Source: Bacteroidota bacterium (GTDB lineage Bacteria; Bacteroidota; Bacteroidia; Bacteroidales; UBA12481). Taken from it: a stretch of 64,000 bases of DNA. Position numbers and translations under genes: made by a program. Location of the stretch: the NCBI GenBank assembly GCA_018669475.1, contig JABHCC010000023.1, positions 1 through 64,000 of the forward strand. Reading direction: 5' to 3'. The notes beneath the pieces are model-generated. The model saw nothing but the letters and a program-made list of their open reading frames with translations, was not told where the DNA came from and did no database searches. Below, piece after piece: positions 42,069-51,460 of the stretch. Every line of letters starts with the position of its first letter. Position 1 is the stretch's first letter.

Positions 42069-44099
42069 ATGATGAAAATCCCTCTCATTGATAATGATCC
42101 CTATCTTGAGGCCTACAGAGGGATTATTCAAAACAGAATTTCTGATATCAGAAATAAAAAGCAGGATCTGATTCAGGATCATGTTAGTCTGAGTGATTTT
42201 GCCAATGGGCATCATTATTTTGGACTTCACAAAACCAAACAGGGATGGATATGCCGTGAGTGGGCACCTAATGCAACAGCCATAATTTTCATATCTGAAA
42301 GTACGGGATGGATTGATTCAGGTTCTGAGTTTCATTTTACCAATATTGGTAAGGGTATTTGGGAATTATATCTTAATTCAAATTTCTTAAAACACCAGGA
42401 CAAATACAAACTTCTTGTCAGATGGAATGGCGGAGAGGCTCACCGTCTGCCCATCTGGATTAACAGAGTAGTTCAGGATGAACACTCAAAAACGTTTAAC
42501 GCACAGGTGTGGTCACCCGCCAATCCGTTTATCTGGCAGCATCCATCACCAACAAAACTGCCTGATGAAACCATTCTGATTTATGAAGCTCATGTTGGGA
42601 TGTCTTCCGAAGAAGGGAAAGTGAACAATTTCAGAAATTTTGCCGATAGCTTAATCCCAAAAATTGCCAGTCTGGGCTATAACGTAATTCAATTAATGGC
42701 AATTCAGGAACATCCATATTATGGGTCATTCGGATATCATGTAAGTAACTTTTTCGCCATGTCAAGCCGATTCGGCACTCCTGAAGACCTAAAATACTTA
42801 ATTGACTCTGCTCATGGAGAGGGGATTAGTGTTATTATGGATATTGTTCATTCACATGCAGTTAAAAACACACTTGAAGGCCCGGGTCTTTTTGATGGCC
42901 AGCCAGGAATGTATTTCCATACAGATGAAAGAAGGGATCACCCTGCATGGGATAGTCTGTGTTTTGATTACAGCCGGAATGAAACCCTTCACTTTTTGCT
43001 ATCTAATTGCAAATATTGGTTGGAGGAATATCATTTCGATGGCTTCAGATTTGATGGAATTACAAGCATGCTGTTTTATGACCATGGATTAGGAAAGTCC
43101 TTTAGTTCATATGATCAATATTTTGATTCCGGAGTTGATACGGATGCAGTGATATATCTGGGTTTAGCCAATGAGCTCATCCGGGAGGTAAACCCAAACG
43201 CCATAACGATAGCTGAAGATATGAGTGGCATGCCGGGTTTATCGGTTAAAATAAACGAAGGTGGTATTGGATTTTCTCATCGTCTGGCCATGGGAATACC
43301 GGATTTCTGGATAAAGTATATTAAGGAGAAATCTGATGAATCATGGAACATAAATGAGATTTTTCACGAACTCACAAACCGTCGGCAAGATGAAAAAACA
43401 ATTTCATATACTGAATCGCACGACCAGGCTTTAGTGGGTGACAAAACGATTATTTTCAGGTTAGCTGATAATGAAATGTATACAAGCATGGCTGTCAATA
43501 GCAACAGTTTGATTATTGACCGTGCGATTGCATTGCATAAACTAATCAGACTGATTACCCTGACAAGCAGTGGTGGTGGATACCTCAATTTCATGGGTAA
43601 TGAATTTGGACATCCAGAATGGATTGATTTCCCACGAGAAGGAAACGCGTGGTCATATCAGTATGCCCGGAGGCAATGGAGCCTGGCTGAATCACGTGAT
43701 CTTAAATACCTTAGTCTTAATAAATTTGACTCTGCCATGATTCATTTCTGGCGCCAAAATCCACACTTAGCAACACTAGCTCCCAGAATTATTCATGGAA
43801 ATGAGTCTGACCAGGTTCTGGCATTTGAAAGAGGAGAATATCTATTTATTTTCAATTTCAATCCAGGTAATTCTTTTTCTGATTACGGCATCCCTTGCGA
43901 AGGAGCTGACTATGAGTTTATCTTGAACACTGACAGGAAGGAGTTTAGCGGACACGAACGTATTAATGAATCCATCGTTTTGGAGTCATTTCCACTTAAG
44001 CAGTCAGATCATGAATACCAATTGATGATTTATCTCCCAAATCGTACTGCATTTGTATTGAAGAAAATGCAGACGCCATCAATCAGATCAATAAAGTGA
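42069..44099 (+). CDS. glgB: 1,4-alpha-glucan branching enzyme, eukaryotic type (GH13)
   Basis: A 676-residue branching enzyme, which makes alpha-1,6 branches in glycogen. An N-terminal CBM48-like domain (about 55-150) precedes the GH13 barrel. The nucleophile is Asp329 (GFRFDGITSM), the acid/base Glu383 (IAEDMSG), and His451-Asp452 (YTESHDQALVGD) stabilise the transition state. The segments HSHAVKN, LNFMGNEFGHPEWIDFPR and YARRQW are closely like animal and yeast branching enzymes rather than E. coli GlgB. Its stop overlaps the next start as GTGA, so the two are coupled. Confidence 0.95.
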   Translation: MMKIPLIDNDPYLEAYRGIIQNRISDIRNKKQDLIQDHVSLSDFANGHHYFGLHKTKQGWICREWAPNATAIIFISESTGWIDSGSEFHFTNIGKGIWELYLNSNFLKHQDKYKLLVRWNGGEAHRLPIWINRVVQDEHSKTFNAQVWSPANPFIWQHPSPTKLPDETILIYEAHVGMSSEEGKVNNFRNFADSLIPKIASLGYNVIQLMAIQEHPYYGSFGYHVSNFFAMSSRFGTPEDLKYLIDSAHGEGISVIMDIVHSHAVKNTLEGPGLFDGQPGMYFHTDERRDHPAWDSLCFDYSRNETLHFLLSNCKYWLEEYHFDGFRFDGITSMLFYDHGLGKSFSSYDQYFDSGVDTDAVIYLGLANELIREVNPNAITIAEDMSGMPGLSVKINEGGIGFSHRLAMGIPDFWIKYIKEKSDESWNINEIFHELTNRRQDEKTISYTESHDQALVGDKTIIFRLADNEMYTSMAVNSNSLIIDRAIALHKLIRLITLTSSGGGYLNFMGNEFGHPEWIDFPREGNAWSYQYARRQWSLAESRDLKYLSLNKFDSAMIHFWRQNPHLATLAPRIIHGNESDQVLAFERGEYLFIFNFNPGNSFSDYGIPCEGADYEFILNTDRKEFSGHERINESIVLESFPLKQSDHEYQLMIYLPNRTAFVLKKMQTPSIRSIK

Positions 44100-45805
44100 G
44101 TGTGCCAAAATCCAAGAAAATAATCTATCAGCTGCTTCCAAGGCTATTTGGTCAGGCACCAAAATCGAATGTTCTCATGGGAGATATTCATCAAAATGCC
44201 TGCGGTAAACTATCTGACATCACTGTCAGTGTACTTCAGGATATCAAAGCTTTTGGAGTCACTCACCTCTGGTTAACCGGCCTGATCAACCACGCCTGTT
44301 CAACTGACTACCTGACTATTGGAGTGCCGGCAAGTCATCCTGCATTATTAAAAGGCAAAGCCGGATCTCCATATGCAATTCGGGATTATTATGATATTCA
44401 TCCTGACCTTGCAAGTGACCCTGCCTCCAGAATGCCGGAGTTTGGAGAATTAACTGATCGCATCCTTGCGGCAGATTTGGGTTTGATAATTGATTTTGTG
44501 CCGAATCATGTATCCCGCGATTACAGGTCTTTAATGCTTCCAAACTCTGAAAAAGACCTTGGTGAGAATGACAATAATAAAACAGCTTTTGATAAGGATA
44601 ATAATTTCTACTACCTGCCGGATGAGGAATTAAGATTGTACCATGAGGATAAACTCAGTGGACATCAGGATGACTATGTTGAATATCCGGCAAGGGTAAC
44701 GGGAAATGATATATTCCATTCAAACCCGGGAAAAAATGACTGGTATGAAACTGTTAAGCTTAACTATGGCATCGACTACAGGAGTGGTAAGAAGGCTTTC
44801 AGTCCAATACCTGATACCTGGATGAAGATGACCAATATACTATTATTCTGGGCAGGTAAAGGGGTACATGGATTCAGATGCGATATGGCCGGTATGGTTC
44901 CGGTAGAATTTTGGAATTTTGCAATAAAAAGAGTTAAACAAGACTTTCCTGAAATTTTCTTTGTCGCAGAAATTTATGAAACAGAGCGCTACCATTCTTA
45001 TATCAAAGAAGGCCTGTTTGATTATCTGTATGATAAAGTTGGCTTATATGATAATCTCAGGCAGATTATTGCTGGAGATGGATCAACACAAAGTATTACA
45101 GCCCATTGGCAATCCCTAAATGGACTAGACGGAAACATGTTGAGCTTTCTTGAAAATCATGATGAACAAAGAATAGCATCGAAGTATTTTGCAAAAGATC
45201 CGTGGAAAGCTTTACCTGGAATGGCAGTTTCATTACTAATGAACACAGGACCGGGTATGATTTATTTTGGCCAGGAATTTGGAGAAGAAGCATCTGGTGA
45301 GTCAGGATATAGTGGTGATGATGGGCGAACCTCAATATTTGACTATACAGATGTACCGACGATTACTAACTGGCTCGCCAGAGGACACAATGAAACAGAA
45401 GCTGCATATAATAATCGGACAAATCTGCGCAAAGCTTATCAAAGCTTACTGAAACTAGCGTCTCACAATCTAATTGCTCAAGGTCAGTTCTATGATTTGA
45501 TGTGGAGTAATGAACATCTTGCCTTTGAGATCAGATCCAGAATATTTGCTTTTATCAGGCACAATGCCGAAGAAGCCGTCATAATTGTTTGCAGCTTTGA
45601 TCCCGAATTAGCACAAGTAAGCATACGAATCCCCGAACACGCAATAATGCATATGGGGCAGCAACATTGTTCCCGATTTTTTCTGGAGGGGATATATCCA
45701 CAACAGACTTTGAATACACTATTAGTAAGTCAGCTTACCAATTCAGGAGTATCTATAAAATTCGACAGAACGTCCTGGTCTGCCCTTCGTCTTGTATTCA
45801 ATTAA
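44096..45805 (+). CDS. GH13 alpha-amylase family enzyme
   Basis: A 569-residue GH13 hydrolase or transglycosidase without signal peptide, so it acts inside the cell. Catalytic residues are Asp263 (GFRCDMAG), Glu292 (FVAEIYE) and Asp356 (ENHDEQR), with IIDFVPNHV at about 131-139. It starts with GTG inside the branching-enzyme stop (4-bp overlap). It probably trims or rearranges glycogen-derived maltooligosaccharides. The specificity cannot be read off. Its stop overlaps the convergent glycogen synthase-phosphorylase stop by 4 bp. Confidence 0.9.
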   Translation: MSVPKSKKIIYQLLPRLFGQAPKSNVLMGDIHQNACGKLSDITVSVLQDIKAFGVTHLWLTGLINHACSTDYLTIGVPASHPALLKGKAGSPYAIRDYYDIHPDLASDPASRMPEFGELTDRILAADLGLIIDFVPNHVSRDYRSLMLPNSEKDLGENDNNKTAFDKDNNFYYLPDEELRLYHEDKLSGHQDDYVEYPARVTGNDIFHSNPGKNDWYETVKLNYGIDYRSGKKAFSPIPDTWMKMTNILLFWAGKGVHGFRCDMAGMVPVEFWNFAIKRVKQDFPEIFFVAEIYETERYHSYIKEGLFDYLYDKVGLYDNLRQIIAGDGSTQSITAHWQSLNGLDGNMLSFLENHDEQRIASKYFAKDPWKALPGMAVSLLMNTGPGMIYFGQEFGEEASGESGYSGDDGRTSIFDYTDVPTITNWLARGHNETEAAYNNRTNLRKAYQSLLKLASHNLIAQGQFYDLMWSNEHLAFEIRSRIFAFIRHNAEEAVIIVCSFDPELAQVSIRIPEHAIMHMGQQHCSRFFLEGIYPQQTLNTLLVSQLTNSGVSIKFDRTSWSALRLVFN

Positions 45806-48800
45806 ATCCAGCGCAAATAGCTAAAGTCCTGCCTATGAGGTAATTTTGGATGTTTAGGAAATATCCTGATCCCCAATTTAAATACTCCGGGATGAGTCGG
45901 GATAGTTCTCATTTTGTATGTGATTTGTTTTCCCTTCCTGCTTATCCGAGTAAACTCTTTTCGATAAATAAATTCCAGATCTTCGTTTGCCTTTTCTCCT
46001 ACTACAATAAGTTCAACACCTACTTCCTCTGGCTCCAGTTCACCTATTTCCAGATTAACCAAGGCCTTATACTTTTGGCCAAGCTGCAAAGGAATACTTT
46101 CATTATCAGGTAATTCTGAAGTAATAATCCTGATTTTATCCCAATGAGTTACGATACGCTTTTTCCAGTTCGACAACTCCCGCGCCATATGATAATTATT
46201 CGCTTTGATATCGCTTATTCGTGAGCTAAGAATTGAATAGAATCTATCATTGTAGTCATCGATCATCCTTTTGGTTGTAAATTTCGGGACGATCTGGGCT
46301 ATTGTATTTTTAATATGTTTTATCCATGCTTCAGGAACTCCTTCTTCATTTCTATCATAATAAGCCGGTACAATTTCATGTTCAAGAATATTATAAAGGG
46401 TGGTTGCATCTAACTCATCCTGAAATCCCTGATCAGCATAAATTCTCTCTTCAGGAAGTGCCCATCCTGCACCTTTACGGTACCCTTCGCACCACCAGCC
46501 ATCAAGAACGCTGAAATTCATAGCAGCATTCATTATAGCTTTCATCCCTGAAGTGCCACTGGCTTCAAGCGGACGTGTAGGTGTATTTAGCCAGATATCC
46601 ACACCCTGCACCAATTGTTTTGCAAGGTTCATGTCATAGTTTTCCAGAAACACTATCCGTCCAATAAATTCAGGCCGGCGTGACATTTCTACAATATATT
46701 TTATTAAGTCCTGACCAGCCTTATCTCTTGGATGGGCCTTCCCGGCAAACAGAAACTGAACAGGCCTGTCGGTATTATTAATTATCCTGGCAAGCCGGTC
46801 AATATCTTTGAACAGAAGATGAGCACGCTTGTATGTAGCAAAGCGACGAGCAAAGCCAATGGTTAGAACTTTGGCATTGAGTTTTCCAATTACTTCAAGC
46901 ACTTGTCCAGGGGGTTCATGTCTCCTTATAGAGTTTTTTCTAAGTCGTTTTTTCAGGTACTCAATCAGTATATTACGCTGTGATTCTCTAATTTGCCATA
47001 TCCTGTTATCAGCCACATCATGAATTTTCTCCCAATAAGATGCATCAGACTGACTATTCAGGAAATCATTACCGAATGTTTCAAGATACAAAGCTTGCCA
47101 GGCCTTAGCTGTCCATGTTTTATAGTGCACTCCGTTTGTTACATACCCAATATGGAGTTCCTCAGGAAAATATCCTTCCCAGAGATTTGCAAACATTGAG
47201 CGAGTCACTTCACCATGCAGATTGCTAACAGCGTTTATTTCCTGAGACAGATTTGCAGCAAGATGCGACATAGAAAATTTCTCATTATGATCTCCGGGTA
47301 CTTTACGTCCGAGATCAGTAAACTCTTCCCATGCAATCTTTAATCTATCAGGATAATGCCCCATGTAGGTTCTGATCAAATCCTCATGAAATGCATCATG
47401 ACCTGCCGGTACCGGAGTATGAGTAGTAAAAAGAGTTGAGGCCCTGATCACTTCTCTCGATTCATTAAAGGTGAAATTTTTAGTCTCCATCAACTGTTTA
47501 ATGCGTTCAAAGCCAATAAATGCAGCATGACCTTCATTACAATGGAAAATATCAGCTTTAATTCCTAGCAGCTCCAGCATTCTTATTCCCCCCACACCAA
47601 GTAGCATTTCTTGCTTCAACCTATGTTCCTCATCACCTCCGTATAAATTAGATGTTAGCAATCTGTCATGTGCTTGATTGCTTTCTATATCAGTATCCAG
47701 AAGAAATAAATTAACCCGACCAACGGGAACACGCCAGATCCTTGCTGAAACTATACGTCCGGGAAATGCAATTTGAATCTGAAGATTTTTACCCTTTTCG
47801 TCCAGCATAGGATATAGAGGAAGCTCAGTAAATTCTTCTCTCATATTTTCAGCAACCTGATCACCATGCAGAGTAAGTACTTGTTTGAAATACCCGTACC
47901 GGTATAATAATCCTATTCCGGTTAGTTGATAATTACAGTCGCTAGCTTCTTTAAGATAATCACCAGCCAATATTCCTAAACCACCGGAGTAGATTTTTAA
48001 ACTGGAGTGAAAACCATACTCCATACTCAGATAGGCAATCTTTGGCTGATCCTTATCCTCTTTTTTGTTCATATATGAGTTGAAAGACTCCAATACACCT
48101 TTATATTGATGAAAAAAATCACCGTGCTTGCCTAAATCCTGAAGCCTGTTGTATGGAACTTGCTTAAGAAGTTTAACCGGGTTATGTTCAACTTCCTCCC
48201 ACAGTTCAGGATCAATAGCACAAAACAATTCTTCTGCCTCATAATTCCATGACCACCAAAGGTTCTTAGCAAGCTCTTCCAAGCCAGCTAATTCATCCGG
48301 CAGGGAAGATTCAATAACAACATTCTTCCATACAGGGTCATTTGACTTACGCTTAAGAGCAACTGAATCAAGCTCGTGTAAGGTTGATGGCTCTCTCTCA
48401 GGAATATCTATCACACCAGATTTATCCATAACAAGACTGTATAATTCTTCATAATTCTTAATGAGCTCATTCCATTGAGCAATTTTCGCAATAGCCCGGG
48501 CATCATCTTCATTCTTTGCTCTTTGAGAGGGATGAATTTGACAATAATCTCCTATCATGCCGGATAATTCGTCAATCAATTCCGCATTCGTTTGTTTAAG
48601 ACGATCTAATACCCATACCCCATTAGATTCCAGCTCGGGAAACAGCTCCTGTATCCAAAGACCAAAACCAGCAAGGTTTGTTGTCATTGTAGGAACACCA
48701 AATGCCAAACTCTCAAGCGGGGTATATCCCCAAGGTTCGTAATATGAAGGGAACAAAGTAAGATCCAGTCCCATTAACAGATCATAATACTTCAAATTGA

Positions 48801-50049
48801 TGATCCCATCATCACCATTCAGATAACTTGGAATAAAAAACACCTGGACATTATCACTCTCGCTGTTCTCAAGGCCTTCAGCTTTTAGCATTTTCAGAAC
48901 CGGATCATCAGATGCATCATGAAGATTATGACTCAGGTAGGGGCTATTCATTGGCTCCTGACTTCGCCCCTCCAGTCTTGACAAAACACTTTTTCGTGGA
49001 CCGTAATGATTGGCAGGAACGAGAATGAAGGCCAAAATTTTTGATGGGCTTTCGTTTGACTTGTTCAATTGGCCCAGGGTTTTAATGAAAATATCAATTC
49101 CCTTATTATAGAACTCATACCTGCCACTGGTTCCAATTAAGATCTCATCTTTCGAGGCCTTTCGCCCGGTAATTGCTTCAGCAAGAGCGTATAATTTATT
49201 TTTGGCTCTCTCTCTCTTCTCAATAAACACATCATCATCAGGTACAAGGAGGGCATCAAAACCATTTGGTGTTATCCGGTCAGGTGTTCTTCCCAGAAAG
49301 TGGGCACATTCCTTTCCTGTAATCTCACTAACTGTAGAGAAACCATGTGCTTCTTTAGCTGCCAAACGCTCGAGTGAGAATTTAGCCCTGACACCAAGAT
49401 CTGTTGATATAAGCTCAGGATCATACTCATTGAGTTTTGAATACAGAGGCAGGCCATTACCAGCAATAGAGCGACCAAGCACCGTAGCGTGAGTTGTAAA
49501 AACAGTTCCGATATATGGTGCATTTTCCTTCAGGTACAGTACTCCCATACCAGTCATCCATTCATGGAAGTGAGCAAGCACAGACTTGCTGCGATAGTAT
49601 TCTACAAAACTATTTATTACCTGACCGGCGGCATAGCCAAACAGAGCCGCCTCCACATAATCCCAGTGCCCTGAAATTGAATCCAGCTTCCATATTTCCC
49701 AAGCTTCACTCAAGATAGTGTCTTTTTCAGGAAACAGAGGTGTGAAGTCGACAATAATAGCCACTGGTTTACCTTCAATATTCCAATGTCCTGTTCGAAT
49801 ATTTATCCCTGATAGTTTAGCTTGCTCTCTCCAGCCTCTGAAAAGGTTAAAATCCTCAATAAACTCCGGATTCTCACTCTCCTCCCGCCAAATATCTGGT
49901 CCGATAACAATATATTGCTCGCCCAGATGCTTTATCATTTCGGGAGTTTTGGAGGCAATAACAGTGTGAATACCACCTACTTTATTACATACTTCCCAGC
50001 TTACTTCAAAAGCGATTTCGGGCATACAATTTTGTTGCTTATTAAGCAT
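45802..50049 (-). CDS. Glycogen synthase (GT3)-glycogen phosphorylase (GT35) fusion
   Basis: A 1415-residue two-enzyme fusion. Residues 1 to about 545 are a eukaryote-like GT3 glycogen synthase: EVCNKVGGIHTV near the start, HFHEWMTG, a TTHATVLGRSIAG loop and PSYYEPWGYTPLES in the donor site. After a linker (about 546-590) comes a DUF3417-type N-terminal part of bacterial alpha-glucan phosphorylases, then GT35: SMEYGFHSSLKIYSGGLGILAGDYL (read in two parts), and EASGTSGMK with the PLP lysine at about residue 1170. The fused protein would both extend chains from nucleotide-glucose and break them down by phosphorolysis. In several relatives the two are separate adjacent genes. A beta-sandwich tail ends the protein. 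Confidence 0.93.
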   Translation of the reverse strand: MLNKQQNCMPEIAFEVSWEVCNKVGGIHTVIASKTPEMIKHLGEQYIVIGPDIWREESENPEFIEDFNLFRGWREQAKLSGINIRTGHWNIEGKPVAIIVDFTPLFPEKDTILSEAWEIWKLDSISGHWDYVEAALFGYAAGQVINSFVEYYRSKSVLAHFHEWMTGMGVLYLKENAPYIGTVFTTHATVLGRSIAGNGLPLYSKLNEYDPELISTDLGVRAKFSLERLAAKEAHGFSTVSEITGKECAHFLGRTPDRITPNGFDALLVPDDDVFIEKRERAKNKLYALAEAITGRKASKDEILIGTSGRYEFYNKGIDIFIKTLGQLNKSNESPSKILAFILVPANHYGPRKSVLSRLEGRSQEPMNSPYLSHNLHDASDDPVLKMLKAEGLENSESDNVQVFFIPSYLNGDDGIINLKYYDLLMGLDLTLFPSYYEPWGYTPLESLAFGVPTMTTNLAGFGLWIQELFPELESNGVWVLDRLKQTNAELIDELSGMIGDYCQIHPSQRAKNEDDARAIAKIAQWNELIKNYEELYSLVMDKSGVIDIPEREPSTLHELDSVALKRKSNDPVWKNVVIESSLPDELAGLEELAKNLWWSWNYEAEELFCAIDPELWEEVEHNPVKLLKQVPYNRLQDLGKHGDFFHQYKGVLESFNSYMNKKEDKDQPKIAYLSMEYGFHSSLKIYSGGLGILAGDYLKEASDCNYQLTGIGLLYRYGYFKQVLTLHGDQVAENMREEFTELPLYPMLDEKGKNLQIQIAFPGRIVSARIWRVPVGRVNLFLLDTDIESNQAHDRLLTSNLYGGDEEHRLKQEMLLGVGGIRMLELLGIKADIFHCNEGHAAFIGFERIKQLMETKNFTFNESREVIRASTLFTTHTPVPAGHDAFHEDLIRTYMGHYPDRLKIAWEEFTDLGRKVPGDHNEKFSMSHLAANLSQEINAVSNLHGEVTRSMFANLWEGYFPEELHIGYVTNGVHYKTWTAKAWQALYLETFGNDFLNSQSDASYWEKIHDVADNRIWQIRESQRNILIEYLKKRLRKNSIRRHEPPGQVLEVIGKLNAKVLTIGFARRFATYKRAHLLFKDIDRLARIINNTDRPVQFLFAGKAHPRDKAGQDLIKYIVEMSRRPEFIGRIVFLENYDMNLAKQLVQGVDIWLNTPTRPLEASGTSGMKAIMNAAMNFSVLDGWWCEGYRKGAGWALPEERIYADQGFQDELDATTLYNILEHEIVPAYYDRNEEGVPEAWIKHIKNTIAQIVPKFTTKRMIDDYNDRFYSILSSRISDIKANNYHMARELSNWKKRIVTHWDKIRIITSELPDNESIPLQLGQKYKALVNLEIGELEPEEVGVELIVVGEKANEDLEFIYRKEFTRISRKGKQITYKMRTIPTHPGVFKLGIRIFPKHPKLPHRQDFSYLRWI

Positions 50050-50111
50050 AGTGCAGAAATTTTGAATCTGCGAAGTAATAAAAACTCTGGTAGTTGCAAA
50101 AGGGATCAGCC

Positions 50112-51449
50112 TTATTTCTTAGCCTGACCCTTAGGGTTATTACGCTCCAACTGAGTACGCCTCTTTCTAAGTCTCTTTAAAACAAGAGCATACCTATCTA
50201 TTGCCTCATAAAGCATTTCTTCATCTAATTCGTCAACAATTACACCTTTATACCTGTCACGATCAATCGCCTCTTCTAAACGAAGAATGAAATCACTCAA
50301 AACGTTCATATAATTGATAAAGGCATCATATGGACTACCATAAGGATTAAAATAGTTGTGAACCGCCTGATCAGAGAAAAACTTGGTACACATGTAGTAA
50401 AAGTGGTCACTAGCCTGCAGGTATGACCAATCTGCCATCAATTCAGGACTATTTGCCAGCTTAAGGTCATTTCTGAGAGAATACAGTTTACTAAAAGCTT
50501 CATTCTGCAATTCATTACCAAGCCATGCTGATAAATCCCTTTCCTCATCTGCCCAGCTTATTGGAAATGGGACGGGCAATGGTGCAATTGGCTGGCAGGT
50601 TTTAACAACTTCAGATGGCGTTAAAAATTCGAAATCAGTTTCTTCTATTATTCGTTTTGGGAATTCCTTCAGAAATTCGAATATTCCAGACTCTGCAGAC
50701 TGGTGTTCGCCAAAGGTTTCGTAATCCATAAACAGATTGATCACATCTTCATTCTCATCAACTCCTTTAATCCAGTCGACATACTTATCAGCTGTGAGAG
50801 GCCACTCACTCCATTCCTGGTTAGTAAATCTGAAAGCCAGATCATCGCTTAACTTAAAGTTCCTGAGTAAAAGTTTCAGTTTAGGTTGATGTACATTATA
50901 ATACAAAAAATTCGGGCTTTTCCAGCCCAGAATATGCTTAGCACCCTCAGTGAGCATCGCTTTGAATCCCATTCTGTATACCTGCTCACCAATCTGGTCA
51001 GAGTATATTAACTCAGTATTACGAAATACCTTAGGCTTCATGCCAAATAACTCCTCAATCCTTTCAGAATGGGTCATTACCTGGTGTTGAAACTCGTCTT
51101 CATTTGATAAGGAAACCAGTGAGTGTGAATAGGTCTCAGCCAGGAATTCAACCTGACCAGTAGCCGCTAATTCCTTAAAACTATCTATAAGCTCAGGTGC
51201 ATATAATGCAAATTGATCAAGAGCGATTCCAGTAATCGAGAAACTGATCTTAAACCGGCCTGGAAATTGTTCAATTAGCTTAAGAAACAATTGGTTTGCA
51301 GGGAGGTATGATTTCCGGGCTACTTTTCTGAGGATACTTTGGTTCGTATAATCATCAAAGTAATAGTGGTCAGCACCAATTTCAAAAAATCTATAGTTCT
51401 TTAGCCTGAAAGGCTGATGGATTTGAAAATATAAGCAGATGCTTTTCAT
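50112..51449 (-). CDS. GH57 glycoside hydrolase, alpha-amylase-like
   Basis: A 445-residue cytosolic GH57 enzyme. Region 1 is FQIHQPFR (His11), the nucleophile is Glu146 (FRNTELIYS), and the acid is Asp242 (FMDYETFGEH). GH57 enzymes in Bacteroidota glycogen clusters are alpha-amylase or branching-like. The short length points to the amylase type. It is 62 bp upstream of the synthase-phosphorylase and 11 bp downstream of the GT4/5 gene, so these form an operon with the debranching enzyme. Confidence 0.9.
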   Translation of the reverse strand: MKSICLYFQIHQPFRLKNYRFFEIGADHYYFDDYTNQSILRKVARKSYLPANQLFLKLIEQFPGRFKISFSITGIALDQFALYAPELIDSFKELAATGQVEFLAETYSHSLVSLSNEDEFQHQVMTHSERIEELFGMKPKVFRNTELIYSDQIGEQVYRMGFKAMLTEGAKHILGWKSPNFLYYNVHQPKLKLLLRNFKLSDDLAFRFTNQEWSEWPLTADKYVDWIKGVDENEDVINLFMDYETFGEHQSAESGIFEFLKEFPKRIIEETDFEFLTPSEVVKTCQPIAPLPVPFPISWADEERDLSAWLGNELQNEAFSKLYSLRNDLKLANSPELMADWSYLQASDHFYYMCTKFFSDQAVHNYFNPYGSPYDAFINYMNVLSDFILRLEEAIDRDRYKGVIVDELDEEMLYEAIDRYALVLKRLRKRRTQLERNNPKGQAKK

Positions 51450-51460
51450 AGTTGAAGTAA

